From Vulcanimicrobiota bacterium (lineage in GTDB: Bacteria; Vulcanimicrobiota; Vulcanimicrobiia; Vulcanimicrobiales; Vulcanimicrobiaceae): 64,000 nucleotides of DNA. Every line of letters starts with the position of its first letter. Positions within the stretch are counted from its first letter, which is position 1. A program made the position numbers and the translations under genes. The notes beneath the pieces were generated by a model, which did no database searches, was not told the DNA's origin, and was given only the letters and a program-made list of their open reading frames with translations. Below are positions 46,268 to 55,772 of the stretch, piece by piece. The stretch covers positions 1 through 64,000 of the forward strand of contig DAHUXH010000016.1 in assembly GCA_027307235.1 (NCBI GenBank). Direction: 5' to 3'.

Positions 46268-47254
46268 TTACATCAATCCCTTCACGCTCGCGCGCGGATG
46301 CGCCGCGGTCGAGATGTCTTCTTCGACCTCGCCGTGCACGCCGAAGCGGCTCAAGATGCGGTCGGCGAGCGCGTAGGGATCGAGACCGCCGGGTGACTCG
46401 ACCCGCAGGTCGTGTTCGAGCCGTTTCTGTAATTTGCCCATCGCGAGTTGCCGCACTTGATGCGCGAACGCCTCGCGCCGCCGCGTCTCGATCTCACCGG
46501 TCTCGTTGAGATACGCGGTGTGTTTTTCGATCGCGTCCCAGAGTGCGTCGATCCCTTCGCCGGTGGTCGCTTGCGTGGTCACGAGTTCGGGCACCCAGCC
46601 AGCGAAATCGAGCATCTCCATCATCGAGCGAATCTCGCGGCGTAATTGATTGGCCATCGGGTGGTCGGCCTTGTTGACGACGAAGATGTCCGCGATCTCC
46701 ATGATGCCCGCTTTGATCACTTGAATCGAATCGCCGCTGCCGGGTTGCAGCGCGACCAGCGTCGTCTGCGCCAGTTCCGCGATCTCGATCTCGCTCTGCC
46801 CGACACCGACGGTCTCGATCAGCACCACGTCCAATCCAAAAGCATCCATGAGCGCCACCGCGTCGGCGGTCGCGCCGGAAAGTCCGCCGAGATGCCCGCG
46901 GCTGGCCATCGAGCGGATGAAAACATCGGGGTCCGTGAAGTGTTCGGTGAGACGAATGCGATCGCCGAGCAAAGCACCGTGCGAAAACGGCGACGACGGA
47001 TCGACCGAGATCACGCCCACGCTCTTGTGCAGCGAACGTGCCTTCTTCACCAATGCCGACGAGAGCGTCGACTTTCCGACACCCGGCGGACCGGTCAGAC
47101 CGATCGTCATCGCACGCCCGGTTCGCGCATACAGATGGCGGATGAGCGCGGCGCCGTGGCCGGATTCGGAGAGCGAGATGGCGCGGGCCAGCGCGCGCGG
47201 ACGTTTGGCCTCAAAATCGCGCAGCAGCGCGTCGAGCGTGGATTCGTTGATCAA
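46268..47254 (-). CDS. meaB: MeaB/ArgK-family GTPase, mutase chaperone
   Basis: This 328-residue G3E-type GTPase protects and reloads B12-dependent mutases. It has Walker A GPPGVGKST, switch segments SVDPSSPFSHGALLGDR and ETVGVGQSE, and the guanine motif NKAD. The C-terminal helices form the dimer arm. It leads the mutase operon. The start used is TTG 47254, which overlaps the possible start of the divergent serine hydrolase; an internal start is possible. Confidence 0.94.
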   Translation of the reverse strand: MINESTLDALLRDFEAKRPRALARAISLSESGHGAALIRHLYARTGRAMTIGLTGPPGVGKSTLSSALVKKARSLHKSVGVISVDPSSPFSHGALLGDRIRLTEHFTDPDVFIRSMASRGHLGGLSGATADAVALMDAFGLDVVLIETVGVGQSEIEIAELAQTTLVALQPGSGDSIQVIKAGIMEIADIFVVNKADHPMANQLRREIRSMMEMLDFAGWVPELVTTQATTGEGIDALWDAIEKHTAYLNETGEIETRRREAFAHQVRQLAMGKLQKRLEHDLRVESPGGLDPYALADRILSRFGVHGEVEEDISTAAHPRASVKGLM

Positions 47255-48308
47255 AGCACCGAAGGATTGCGACCCTCCCCGTGGCGGACCTCCCCGCCGG
47301 CGTGCTTTGGCCGCCGTCTGGGTACCGCTCGCACTGCTCGCGGCATGCGCGTCGCTCGCGCCCGCCTACGCGCGGTCGATCACACCGAGCCAAGCCGCGC
47401 GCGTGGACGCGATCGTCCGCTACGTCATGCGCGACCGCGCGATCCCCGGCGCCGCGGTCGGCATCGCGACGCGCGACGGCACGATCTTCATGCGCGGCTA
47501 CGGCGCGCACGTCACCGCGCGCACCGTCTTCGCGGTCGGATCGCTCACCAAACTCTTCACCAGTGCGCTCGTCGAGCGGCTCGTCGCGCGTGGACTGCTG
47601 CACCGCACGGATACGGTCGGCATGTTCGAACCGCAGTTCCTTGCGTGGCGCGCGATCACGATCGCGCAGTTACTCGAACAGACCAGCGGCATACCCGACT
47701 ACGCGCAGCTTGCGTCGTTCAACCGATCGCGGCGCGTGCCGATCGCGCCCGATGCGCTCTTGGCATCGGTGGCGTCGCTGCCGCTCGACCAAACGCCCGG
47801 ATCGGCCCTCGATTACTCGAATACCAACGACGTGCTGCTGGCCGTGATCGCGCAGCGCGTGACGCATGTGCCGTACCAAGCGCTGCTGCAACGGACGCTG
47901 CTGCGCCCGCTGCAGCTGAATCGCACGCACGTCGCATACCCGTATCTCTTGCCGGCCGGCGCCGCCGTCAGCGCCGTGCCGCCCGGTTCGCCGACGCTTG
48001 CATTCGGCGCGGCCGATCTGGCGTCAAACGTTCCCGACCTGCTCGCGTTCATCACCCTGCGTCTGCACGATCCACAGTTCTTACGAGGCAATGCGAGGGC
48101 CGGATATGAAGACGGGCTGATGCTCGGAACGCTCTGGGGGCGGCGGGTCGCCTACGCGAGCGGTTACGTCGCCGGTTTCTCCGCGTATGCGTTCGTTGAA
48201 CCGCGCGCGCGACTCGCGGTGGTGGTGCTCGCCGATGCGGATGCCGTCGATCTCGGTCCGCTCGCGCAAAGCGTCGCGGCCATCGCGTTGGGGATCCCCG
48301 ACGCGTGA
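47247..48308 (+). CDS. Serine hydrolase, beta-lactamase class C/EstB type
   Basis: This protein of up to 353 residues has a signal peptide (RRR, then a hydrophobic stretch ending APAYA) and the class C serine hydrolase motifs GSLTKLF (SxxK with catalytic Ser and Lys) and YSNTND (YxN). The C-terminal H/KxG motif reads about SGYVAGF and is uncertain. Likely a secreted peptidase, esterase or D-aminoacylase rather than a resistance enzyme. The start is uncertain (TTG 47247 or TTG 47307). It overlaps the GH125 gene by 4 bases (GTGA). Confidence 0.85.
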   Translation: MIKAPKDCDPPRGGPPRRRALAAVWVPLALLAACASLAPAYARSITPSQAARVDAIVRYVMRDRAIPGAAVGIATRDGTIFMRGYGAHVTARTVFAVGSLTKLFTSALVERLVARGLLHRTDTVGMFEPQFLAWRAITIAQLLEQTSGIPDYAQLASFNRSRRVPIAPDALLASVASLPLDQTPGSALDYSNTNDVLLAVIAQRVTHVPYQALLQRTLLRPLQLNRTHVAYPYLLPAGAAVSAVPPGSPTLAFGAADLASNVPDLLAFITLRLHDPQFLRGNARAGYEDGLMLGTLWGRRVAYASGYVAGFSAYAFVEPRARLAVVVLADADAVDLGPLAQSVAAIALGIPDA

Positions 48309-49696
48309 ACGCGCGGTTGCGCGTTCCGGGGGTCGCGGCGCTGATTGTCCTGGTCGTCTTCGGATGCGCGCTGCGGGCCGGCGCGCAGAGTCTATGGCTT
48401 CCGCTCACCGGCCATCGCATCCGGCCGATCGATCCGGAGGCGCTCTTTCACACGCTCTTCCACGACGTCTTCCTCGAAAGCGACGGCACGACGTACGTGC
48501 AGACCGGCGATATCCCGGCGATGTGGCTGCGTGACTCGTCGCAGCAAATGCTGCCGTACGTGCGCTTTCAAAGCATCTACCCGAGTTTGCGGCCGCGCTT
48601 CACCGGCGTCATCGAGCGCAATGCCCGCAACATTCTGCTCGACTCTTACGCCAACGCCTTCCAAGAGAGCGGGCACGTTTGGGAACGCAAATGGGAGCCG
48701 GATTCGCTTGCGTGGCCGGTACTGCTCGCCTCAGTCTACTGGAGAACGGCGCGCGATCGCTCGATCTTCACCGGCACGCTGCACAAAGCGCTCGCGACGA
48801 TCGTCGACACGTATGCCTGCGAGCAACACCATTCGTCCTGCGGACGCTACGCATATTCGTACCATGTCTCGACGCACGAGGAATACAACGAACGCACCGG
48901 ATTGATCTGGAGCGGTTTTCGTCCATCGGATGACCCGGTCGCGTATCGTTTCAACATCCCGCAAAACATGATCGCGGTCGTCGGGCTGCGCGCCATCGCA
49001 TCGCTTGCCGTCGACGGCTATGGCGACACCGGCCTTGCGCAACGCGCGTCGGACGTGGCGAGGAGTGTTTATCTCGGCATCGCGACGTACGGCCGCATGT
49101 ACGACGCGAAACGGAAGTACGCGATCTATGCATATGAGGTCGACGGATACGGCGGTGCGAAGGCGATGGACGACGCCAACATTCCCAACTTGCTCACGCT
49201 GCCGTACATCGGCTGGTGCTCTGCATACGATCCGTTGTACTTGCAGACGCGAGCGTTCGTGTTGAGTCACGACAACCCGTATTATTTCTCCGGCCGTTAC
49301 GCGGCGGGTCTGGGCAGTCCGCACACGCCGGCGGGATACGTGTGGCCGCTCGGGATCATCGGCCGCGCGCTGACGTCGACGTCGTCGGCCGAGATCAGCG
49401 AAGCGTTGACGGAATTGGACGAAACGCAAGCCGGCAGCACGCTCTTCCACGAGAGCTTCAACCCCGATGCGTTCTGGAAATTCACGCGACCGGAATTCGG
49501 TTGGGCCGACGCTCTCGGCGCGGAGTTGCTCTTTCGCACCCTGGCGGGGTACGAGACCGATCCATTCATCGACGGGACGATCGTGCCGTTCGAGCAGTAC
49601 TATCGGACGCCGGCGCTGGCCGGCCCCGAGACGCAGTTGGAGAATCGCGCGCTCGTGATCGCCGCCCTCGGCCGCCTCTTGAGCGAAAACCGCTAG
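48305..49696 (+). CDS. GH125-family exo-alpha-1,6-mannosidase, secreted
   Basis: This 463-residue protein begins with GTG, a signal peptide (VPGVAALIVLVVFGCALRAGAQ) and then the GH125 domain. Conserved segments are QTGDIPAMWLRDSSQQMLPY (the acid), MDDANIPNLLTLPYIGW and GPETQLEN. GH125 enzymes remove alpha-1,6-linked mannose from the non-reducing end without a metal. It is cotranslated with the serine hydrolase and precedes tricorn, suggesting a glycan or glycoprotein degradation set. Confidence 0.88.
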   Translation: MNARLRVPGVAALIVLVVFGCALRAGAQSLWLPLTGHRIRPIDPEALFHTLFHDVFLESDGTTYVQTGDIPAMWLRDSSQQMLPYVRFQSIYPSLRPRFTGVIERNARNILLDSYANAFQESGHVWERKWEPDSLAWPVLLASVYWRTARDRSIFTGTLHKALATIVDTYACEQHHSSCGRYAYSYHVSTHEEYNERTGLIWSGFRPSDDPVAYRFNIPQNMIAVVGLRAIASLAVDGYGDTGLAQRASDVARSVYLGIATYGRMYDAKRKYAIYAYEVDGYGGAKAMDDANIPNLLTLPYIGWCSAYDPLYLQTRAFVLSHDNPYYFSGRYAAGLGSPHTPAGYVWPLGIIGRALTSTSSAEISEALTELDETQAGSTLFHESFNPDAFWKFTRPEFGWADALGAELLFRTLAGYETDPFIDGTIVPFEQYYRTPALAGPETQLENRALVIAALGRLLSENR

Positions 49697-49752
49697 CAGC
49701 CGGAGCAAGCGGGCGGAACGCCTTAGGCTCCGCCCGAATCACGGGGACCGTG

Positions 49753-52700
49753 ATGAATGAAGGCTACTACCGCCATCCGGCAATCGCGGGCGACCGCATC
49801 GTGTTCGTCTGCGAAGACGACCTCTGGAGCGTCTCGGCCAACGGCGGTACGGCGACGCGCCTGACGGCCAGCTTCGGCTCCTGTTCATCGCCGCGTCTCT
49901 CACCGGACGGGCGGACCATCGCATTCATCTCCACCGACGACGGCAATCCGGAACTTTATGTGATGCCGAGCGACGGTGGTGTGCCGGTGCGCCTGAGCTT
50001 TCTCGGATCGACCCTCGCGAGTACCGTTGGGTGGAGCATCGACGGTGAGACGATTTTCTTCGTCGCCAACGCGAACGTCTGGTACGAACGCGAAACACGC
50101 GGCTTTGCCGTCTCACGTCGCGGCGGCGAACCGCGCGAACTCAATCTCGGCCACATGAAGTCGTTTTCGTTTGGACCCAACGGTGCGATGGTGATCGGCC
50201 GCAATGCCGAGGACCCGGCCCGCTGGAAACGCTATCGCGGGGGTACTGCCGGCGAAGTGTGGATCGACGTCGCGGGACGCGGCGAGTTCGAGCGCATGCG
50301 GCTGCCTGACGGCAACCCGGTGCTGCCGATGTGGATCGGCGAACGCATCTTCTTCCAGAGCGACCACGAAGGAATATCCAATCTCTATTCGTGCGCCTAC
50401 GATGCGAGCGACGTGCACCGTCATACGCACGAGAGCGACTACTACGCGCGTCACGCCTCCACCGACGGATCGCGCATCGTGTATTCGGCCGGCGGGCGGA
50501 TCGTGCTCTACGACGTCGCGAGCGACACCGCGCGCGACGTGATGATCGCGGCGCCATCGGCCGCGCCGCAGACGGCGCGCCGCTTCGTCGAGGCCGGTGA
50601 CGACCTCGAGGATTTCGCTCCCAGTCCGGACGGCACGCTGCTGGCGTTGATCGCGCGCGGACAGCCGTATACGATGCCGCTGTTCGATGGCGCGGTCGTG
50701 CACCACGGCATCGGCAGCCGCGCGCGCTATCGTTTGGCGCAATGGCTGCGCGACGGCAAGCACTTCGCCTGTGTCACCGACATCAACGGTTTCGAGCAGA
50801 TCGCGCTGCACAGCGCCGACGCGAGCGAAGCACCGCGGCTGATTACGTCCGGCGACATCGGTCGCGTCACCGAACTCGTCGTCTCGCCCACGGACGACGT
50901 CATCGCCTTCGCGAATCACCGTCATGAATTATGCGCGCTCGATCTGGAGGACGGCCGCGTCCGCGTGCTCGACCGCAGCGACGCGCACCGGATTCTCGAC
51001 ATCACGTTCTCACCTGACGGCCGCTTCATCGCCTACGTGTGGTGGCCGCGCGAAGGCACGTCGATCGTGCGCGTAGCCAAGCTCAAGTCGGGCAAAGTGC
51101 ATGACGTGACCCCGCCGCTGCGCACCGATTCTTCGCCCGCATGGGATCCCGATGGAAAGTATCTGTACTTTCTTTCGACGCGGGATTTCAATCCGGTCTA
51201 CGACGCGCTGCAGTTCGACCTCAGCTTTCCGCAGGCGACCCGGCCGTTCGTCGTCACGCTGCGCTCCGATGTGCCTTCACCGTTCGTCCCCGAAATCAAG
51301 CCGATTCATCGCGATCACGACCACGACCGCGATCGCGACGACGAAAAACCGAAGAAGAGCGCCGACCTCGTCATCGACTTCGACGGCATCGCCGGACGCG
51401 TGCTCGGTTTTCCCGTCGAGGAAGGCGAGTACGGTCAACTGGTCGCCGCGAAAGGGCGCGTGCTGTTCACGCGCTTTCCGGTGCACGGCATCAAGCCGGC
51501 CGATCGCTCCTGGGACGAAGAGGAAGAGCTCGGCACGCTGCTCGCCTACGATTTCGAACAGCAACGCTGCGCAACCGTCGCGCAGGACGTCGGCACGATC
51601 TGCATGGGCGCCGACGGCCACACGCTGATCTACTCCTCGCACGATCGTCTGCGCGCGATCGACGCACTTGCCGACATCCCCGAGGAAGGCGAAGAGCACA
51701 AGCCGTCGCACGAAGCCGGCCGCAAGAGCGGATTCATCGACCTTGGGCGCGTGGCGATCGAAGTGACGCCGCGCGACGAATGGGCTCAGATGTACCGCGA
51801 AGCCTGGCGCTTGCAGACCGAGCAGTTCTGGGTCGAGGACATGAGCGACATCGACTGGGATCGCGTCTACGACCGGTATAAGTTGGTGCTCGAACGCGTA
51901 CGCACACGCGCGGAACTCTCCGACCTGATCTGGGAGATGCAGGGCGAACTCGGCACCTCGCATGCGTACGAATTCGGCGGCGATCTGCGCGTGCCGCCGC
52001 AGTATCAGTCCGGTTTTCTCGGCGCCGATCTGCGGTACGACGCCGACGGCGACGTGTGGCGGATCGATCGTATCTATCGAGGCGACTCATGGAATCGCGA
52101 GAGCGATTCGCCGCTAGCCGAACCGGGTCTCGACATTCATGAAGGCGATGCCATCTGCGCGATCGGAGGCAAACGTCTCTCACGCGACGATTCGCCCGGA
52201 CGCGCGCTCGTCAATGCCGCCAGCAAGCCGATCGGCATCACGGTGAAGTCGCGCAAAGGCACCGAACGCACGGTACTCGTGACCGCGCTGCGCAGCGAGT
52301 CAGCGCTGCGCTATCGCGCGTGGGTCGAGGAACATCGCCGCTACGTCCACGAGCGCACCAACGGCCAGGTCGGCTACGTGCACGTTCCCGACATGGGGCC
52401 GTGGGGCTTCGCCGAGTTTCACCGCGGATTTCTAACGGAGTTCGACCGCAAGGGACTGATCGTCGACGTACGCTACAATCGCGGCGGTCACGTCTCGCCG
52501 CTCTTGCTCGAGAAGCTGGCGCGTAAACGCGTGGGCTACGACGTGCCGCGCTACGGCCGTCCGATTCCGTACCCGCCCGAATCCGTCGGCGGACCGATCG
52601 TTGCCTTGACCAATCAGTTCGCCGGCTCCGACGGTGACATTTTCAGCCACTGCTTCAAGCTCTACAAGATCGGGCCGCTGGTCGGGAAACGCACCTGGGG

Positions 52701-52980
52701 CGGCGTGATCGGCATCAGCCCCTATCACCGGCTGGTCGACGGCGCGATCACCACCCAGCCGGAGTACTCGTTCTGGTTTGCCGACGCCGGCTGGAAGGTC
52801 GAGAACTACGGCACCGATCCCGACTACGACGTCGATATCGCTCCGCACGACTATCGCGACGGCAAGGACCCGCAGATCGAATTCGCCCTGCGTCTGATGG
52901 GCCGAGCCTTGGAAGAACATGCGCCGCCGATGCCCGACCTGTCAACGAAGCCCTCGCTGCCTCTGCCGACGCTCGTGTAG
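49753..52980 (+). CDS. Tricorn protease homologue
   Basis: This 1075-residue protein has the full tricorn layout: a six-blade and a seven-blade beta propeller (about 1-640), a C1 helical domain, a PDZ-like domain (about 740-840) and a C2 catalytic domain. The Thermoplasma tetrad is matched: S736 and H737 (GTSHAY), nucleophile S959 (GSDGD), and E1017, at the same 58-residue spacing as in the archaeal enzyme. The start is ATG 49753 with ACGGGGA upstream. A His/Asp-rich stretch of about 20 residues near 515-540 is unusual. It likely cuts proteasome- or protease-derived peptides in the cytoplasm; no signal peptide is seen. Confidence 0.94.
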   Translation: MNEGYYRHPAIAGDRIVFVCEDDLWSVSANGGTATRLTASFGSCSSPRLSPDGRTIAFISTDDGNPELYVMPSDGGVPVRLSFLGSTLASTVGWSIDGETIFFVANANVWYERETRGFAVSRRGGEPRELNLGHMKSFSFGPNGAMVIGRNAEDPARWKRYRGGTAGEVWIDVAGRGEFERMRLPDGNPVLPMWIGERIFFQSDHEGISNLYSCAYDASDVHRHTHESDYYARHASTDGSRIVYSAGGRIVLYDVASDTARDVMIAAPSAAPQTARRFVEAGDDLEDFAPSPDGTLLALIARGQPYTMPLFDGAVVHHGIGSRARYRLAQWLRDGKHFACVTDINGFEQIALHSADASEAPRLITSGDIGRVTELVVSPTDDVIAFANHRHELCALDLEDGRVRVLDRSDAHRILDITFSPDGRFIAYVWWPREGTSIVRVAKLKSGKVHDVTPPLRTDSSPAWDPDGKYLYFLSTRDFNPVYDALQFDLSFPQATRPFVVTLRSDVPSPFVPEIKPIHRDHDHDRDRDDEKPKKSADLVIDFDGIAGRVLGFPVEEGEYGQLVAAKGRVLFTRFPVHGIKPADRSWDEEEELGTLLAYDFEQQRCATVAQDVGTICMGADGHTLIYSSHDRLRAIDALADIPEEGEEHKPSHEAGRKSGFIDLGRVAIEVTPRDEWAQMYREAWRLQTEQFWVEDMSDIDWDRVYDRYKLVLERVRTRAELSDLIWEMQGELGTSHAYEFGGDLRVPPQYQSGFLGADLRYDADGDVWRIDRIYRGDSWNRESDSPLAEPGLDIHEGDAICAIGGKRLSRDDSPGRALVNAASKPIGITVKSRKGTERTVLVTALRSESALRYRAWVEEHRRYVHERTNGQVGYVHVPDMGPWGFAEFHRGFLTEFDRKGLIVDVRYNRGGHVSPLLLEKLARKRVGYDVPRYGRPIPYPPESVGGPIVALTNQFAGSDGDIFSHCFKLYKIGPLVGKRTWGGVIGISPYHRLVDGAITTQPEYSFWFADAGWKVENYGTDPDYDVDIAPHDYRDGKDPQIEFALRLMGRALEEHAPPMPDLSTKPSLPLPTLV

Positions 52981-53028
52981 CCGCTTCGCCCCGCGCATAT
53001 CCCGCTCGTCACCGGCGCGTTGACGGCG

Positions 53029-54135
53029 ATGCGTGCGGAGCGTTATGACGAGGGAGTGAAACACCGTCGTTTTGCAACCGGGCTTACGCTCTTCGCGCTC
53101 TTCACGGCGATCGGGCTGCTGCTCACCGTCTCAGGATACTTGGCCGACCTCGCGCAGCAGCATTACGGAACGATGGCGTTGCGCCTGACGGAGGAGATGG
53201 TCGGGTCGTACACGGCGCTTGCGCTGCTGCCGTTCATCATCTGGTTCGCCCGCCGATTTCGGTTGCGCGCCGAGAACTGGGTGTCGATACTCGCCTTGAC
53301 GATTGCCGCCGCTCTGCTCTACTCGGGCGTCCACACGACGATTAACGCGCTCGGCCGCGACCTCGTGTCACGGCTGACAGGGCAAGGTCCCTATGACTAT
53401 GGGATCATGTTCTATCGCTATCCGATGGAAGCAGCCAAGGACGTCCTGTACTTCACCATCTTCGTCATGAGCATCAATTTCATTGACGGTCTGAAAACTG
53501 CGCGCCAGGCCGAGATCGCCGCCGCCGAACTACAAACCAAGCTGGCCGACGCCAAGATCGAAAATCTCCAGCTCCAACTGCATCCGCATTTCTTGTTCAA
53601 CACACTCAACGCGATCTCGTCGGTGATGTATGAAGATGTGCCAAAAGCCGATGAGATGCTATCGAAATTAAGCGACTTCTTGCGCACGGTCCTCGGGTCG
53701 AGCGGCGTTCACGAAGTTCCGCTCGCGCAAGAACTGGCCGTCGAACACATGTATGTCGACATCATGAAGACGCGACTTGAGCGCAATCTCGCGCTTGACG
53801 TTCACGTCGACGAAGCGGCGCAGGGCGCGCTCGTGCCGTTCATGCTGCTGCAACCGCTCCTCGAAAACAGCATCCGTCACGGTATGGCGGATGCCCGTTC
53901 ATCGATCGCGCTGGATATTGCGGTGCAGCGCCGCAACGGATCGCTCGTCATCGAACTCTGCGACGACGGCTGCGGCTTCACGTCGGCGAAGACGGGCGGA
54001 ATCGGCTTGCGCAACGTCGCCTCACGGCTCGAACACCTCTACGGCGACGGCGCGTATTTCAGCATTGAACCGCGCTATGAAGGCGGCACCCGGGCGACCA
54101 TGATCTTCCCGTTTGCCGGGGGAAGCCCGGCATGA
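53029..54135 (+). CDS. LytS-type membrane histidine kinase
   Basis: This protein of about 368 residues has four hydrophobic helices at the N-terminus (about 15-150) and a C-terminal kinase of the His_kinase family (PF06580): QLHPHFLFNTLNAIS with the phospho-acceptor His, LENSIRHG (N box), DDGCGF and GIGLRN. There is no separate ligand domain, so the membrane part senses the signal. ATG 53029 is used. Its stop overlaps the response regulator ATG. Confidence 0.92.
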   Translation: MRAERYDEGVKHRRFATGLTLFALFTAIGLLLTVSGYLADLAQQHYGTMALRLTEEMVGSYTALALLPFIIWFARRFRLRAENWVSILALTIAAALLYSGVHTTINALGRDLVSRLTGQGPYDYGIMFYRYPMEAAKDVLYFTIFVMSINFIDGLKTARQAEIAAAELQTKLADAKIENLQLQLHPHFLFNTLNAISSVMYEDVPKADEMLSKLSDFLRTVLGSSGVHEVPLAQELAVEHMYVDIMKTRLERNLALDVHVDEAAQGALVPFMLLQPLLENSIRHGMADARSSIALDIAVQRRNGSLVIELCDDGCGFTSAKTGGIGLRNVASRLEHLYGDGAYFSIEPRYEGGTRATMIFPFAGGSPA

Positions 54136-54884
54136 ACATCTCTGTCCTGGTCGCCGACGATGAAGCTCCCGCGCGGCGCAAGCTGCTGAGATTTCTCCGC
54201 GAACACGATGACATCACCGTCGTCGCCGAAGCGAGCAACGGCATCGATGCAATCGACTTGATCGCGATGACCAAGCCGCAGATCGTCTTTCTCGACATCC
54301 ACATGCCCGATCTCGACGGACTCGGCGTCGCGCAGACGCTCGTGAACTCGGAGAACCCGCCCTCGATCGTGTTCGTCACCGCCTACGATCAGTATGCGAT
54401 CAAAGCGTTCGAAGTGAGCGCGCTCGACTATCTTCTCAAGCCCTATGACCACGAGCGCTTCGAGCGCGCGCTCGCGCGGGCACGCACTTTCGTTCAACAG
54501 GCGCCGAACACCGAGCACCTGGCGACCATGCTCTCCGCGCTTCGCCACGACGAAAAATACGTGCGTCGACTCCTGATTCCGAACGAAGGACGCTCGTTTT
54601 TCGTTTCGACGCAAGACATCATACGTTTGGAATCGGATGGCAACAACGTCTCCGTCCACACCGCACGTGGCAGCTACTCGCTGCGCGCGACGCTGGAGTC
54701 GATCGAATCACGACTCGATCCGGCGGTGTTCGCTCGCGTCCACCGCTCGCACGTCGTGAACATCGACCACATCGCCGAGATCCATCCGTGGTTCCACGGC
54801 GACTACAAGATCTTGATGCGCGATCGCACCGAGATCGCCTGGAGCCGCCGCTATGCGGTCAAACGTCCCGACCTCCTGAAATAA
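54132..54884 (+). CDS. LytTR-type response regulator
   Basis: This 250-residue protein has a receiver domain (about 4-120; phospho-acceptor Asp in LDIHMPDLDG, with TAYD and LLKPYD) and a LytTR DNA-binding domain (about 150-248; VHRSHVVNIDHI). It pairs with the LytS-type kinase upstream through an ATGA overlap. Target genes are not known. Its end abuts the convergent hydrolase gene. Confidence 0.94.
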   Translation: MNISVLVADDEAPARRKLLRFLREHDDITVVAEASNGIDAIDLIAMTKPQIVFLDIHMPDLDGLGVAQTLVNSENPPSIVFVTAYDQYAIKAFEVSALDYLLKPYDHERFERALARARTFVQQAPNTEHLATMLSALRHDEKYVRRLLIPNEGRSFFVSTQDIIRLESDGNNVSVHTARGSYSLRATLESIESRLDPAVFARVHRSHVVNIDHIAEIHPWFHGDYKILMRDRTEIAWSRRYAVKRPDLLK

Positions 54885-55772
54885 TTACGGCGGCGAAAAC
54901 AGCTGGTCGAGCAATACCGGGTAGACGCGCTCGGTACGCGCCAGCGGATTGTCGGGTTCGATGATGTCGTGGTTGACGGGGAGATCGCGAAATTCGAAGT
55001 ACCCCACTTTCATCGTCCGCCAGACCGATAGCTCGCTCGCGAAGCGATGCGTCTCCCGATTGTTCACGGCCGGATCGGCGCGATTGGTGATGAACCACAT
55101 CGCGCCGGCCGTCGGCGCCTCTGTGCGCGCCGCCGCGTAATCCTCGAACGCGATGCTCATGATCGCGGCGAGCCCGCGCGTGGAAAAACGCGGATATGCG
55201 CTCATGGGGTACATCTTCATGCGCGCGCGCGGGTCCCACCAGAGAAACAGATTCGGAATGCGGGATGCGAGCGCCATGATCGCTCGCGTGGTCGGCACCG
55301 AAAAGTGCAAGAGCCCGAAAGCCGGCGCGACCGGGATGCCGACCGCGACGTCGGGCCGGTTCACGGCAAGGTGGACGGCAAGATTCGCGCCCGAGGAGAT
55401 CCCGAGAACGGCGACCCGTTTCCCAAGACCGCAGGCGATGTCGACGGCTTCGTTCGCGCGGGCGAGCAGCGCGTCGGCCGTTAGGCGCAAAAGACGCGTC
55501 GTCATGCGGTCGATGTCGCCGTGCCCGGGCATGCGCGGCACGACGACGTTCGCGCCGCGCGCATGAATCAGCGGCGCGAGTTCGCGGAACTGTCCCGGAT
55601 GATTGGTGTAGCCGTGCAGCAGCACAACGGCAAGATCACCGGGAGCGCCATGATCGAGCAGCAGCGTGCGCGCTTGCGGACGGATGGAGTCATCGTCGAG
55701 TGCGCGCAAGGCGCTCGCTCGCGCGAGCGCTTCGGTGTAATCGCGCGCCGGGCCCTTAGCTGCGATCGGCAC
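54885..55772 (-). CDS. Alpha/beta hydrolase, copy 1
   Basis: This 295-residue protein has an alpha/beta hydrolase fold: oxyanion region LLHGYTNHPGQF, nucleophile elbow GISSGAN and a late His in LPVNHDIIEP. It is related in sequence to the hydrolase on the other side of tag (shared H-G-T-x-P-G-Q-F, MTxx, SRxFxxL and D-L-P-x-x-H-D-I). The substrate is unknown. The end of tag overlaps its start by 17 bases, so it is in one operon with tag and the second hydrolase. Confidence 0.82.
   Translation of the reverse strand: MPIAAKGPARDYTEALARASALRALDDDSIRPQARTLLLDHGAPGDLAVVLLHGYTNHPGQFRELAPLIHARGANVVVPRMPGHGDIDRMTTRLLRLTADALLARANEAVDIACGLGKRVAVLGISSGANLAVHLAVNRPDVAVGIPVAPAFGLLHFSVPTTRAIMALASRIPNLFLWWDPRARMKMYPMSAYPRFSTRGLAAIMSIAFEDYAAARTEAPTAGAMWFITNRADPAVNNRETHRFASELSVWRTMKVGYFEFRDLPVNHDIIEPDNPLARTERVYPVLLDQLFSPP

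Noticed and set aside
46646-48109. 487-codon plus-strand frame over meaB and the serine hydrolase
   Set aside because: Antisense to meaB and out of frame with the serine hydrolase, which has the SxxK and YxN motifs.
49216-49752. N-terminal extension of the tricorn gene
   Set aside because: It overlaps the GH125 gene in another frame; a good ribosome site precedes ATG 49753 and tricorn proteins start here.
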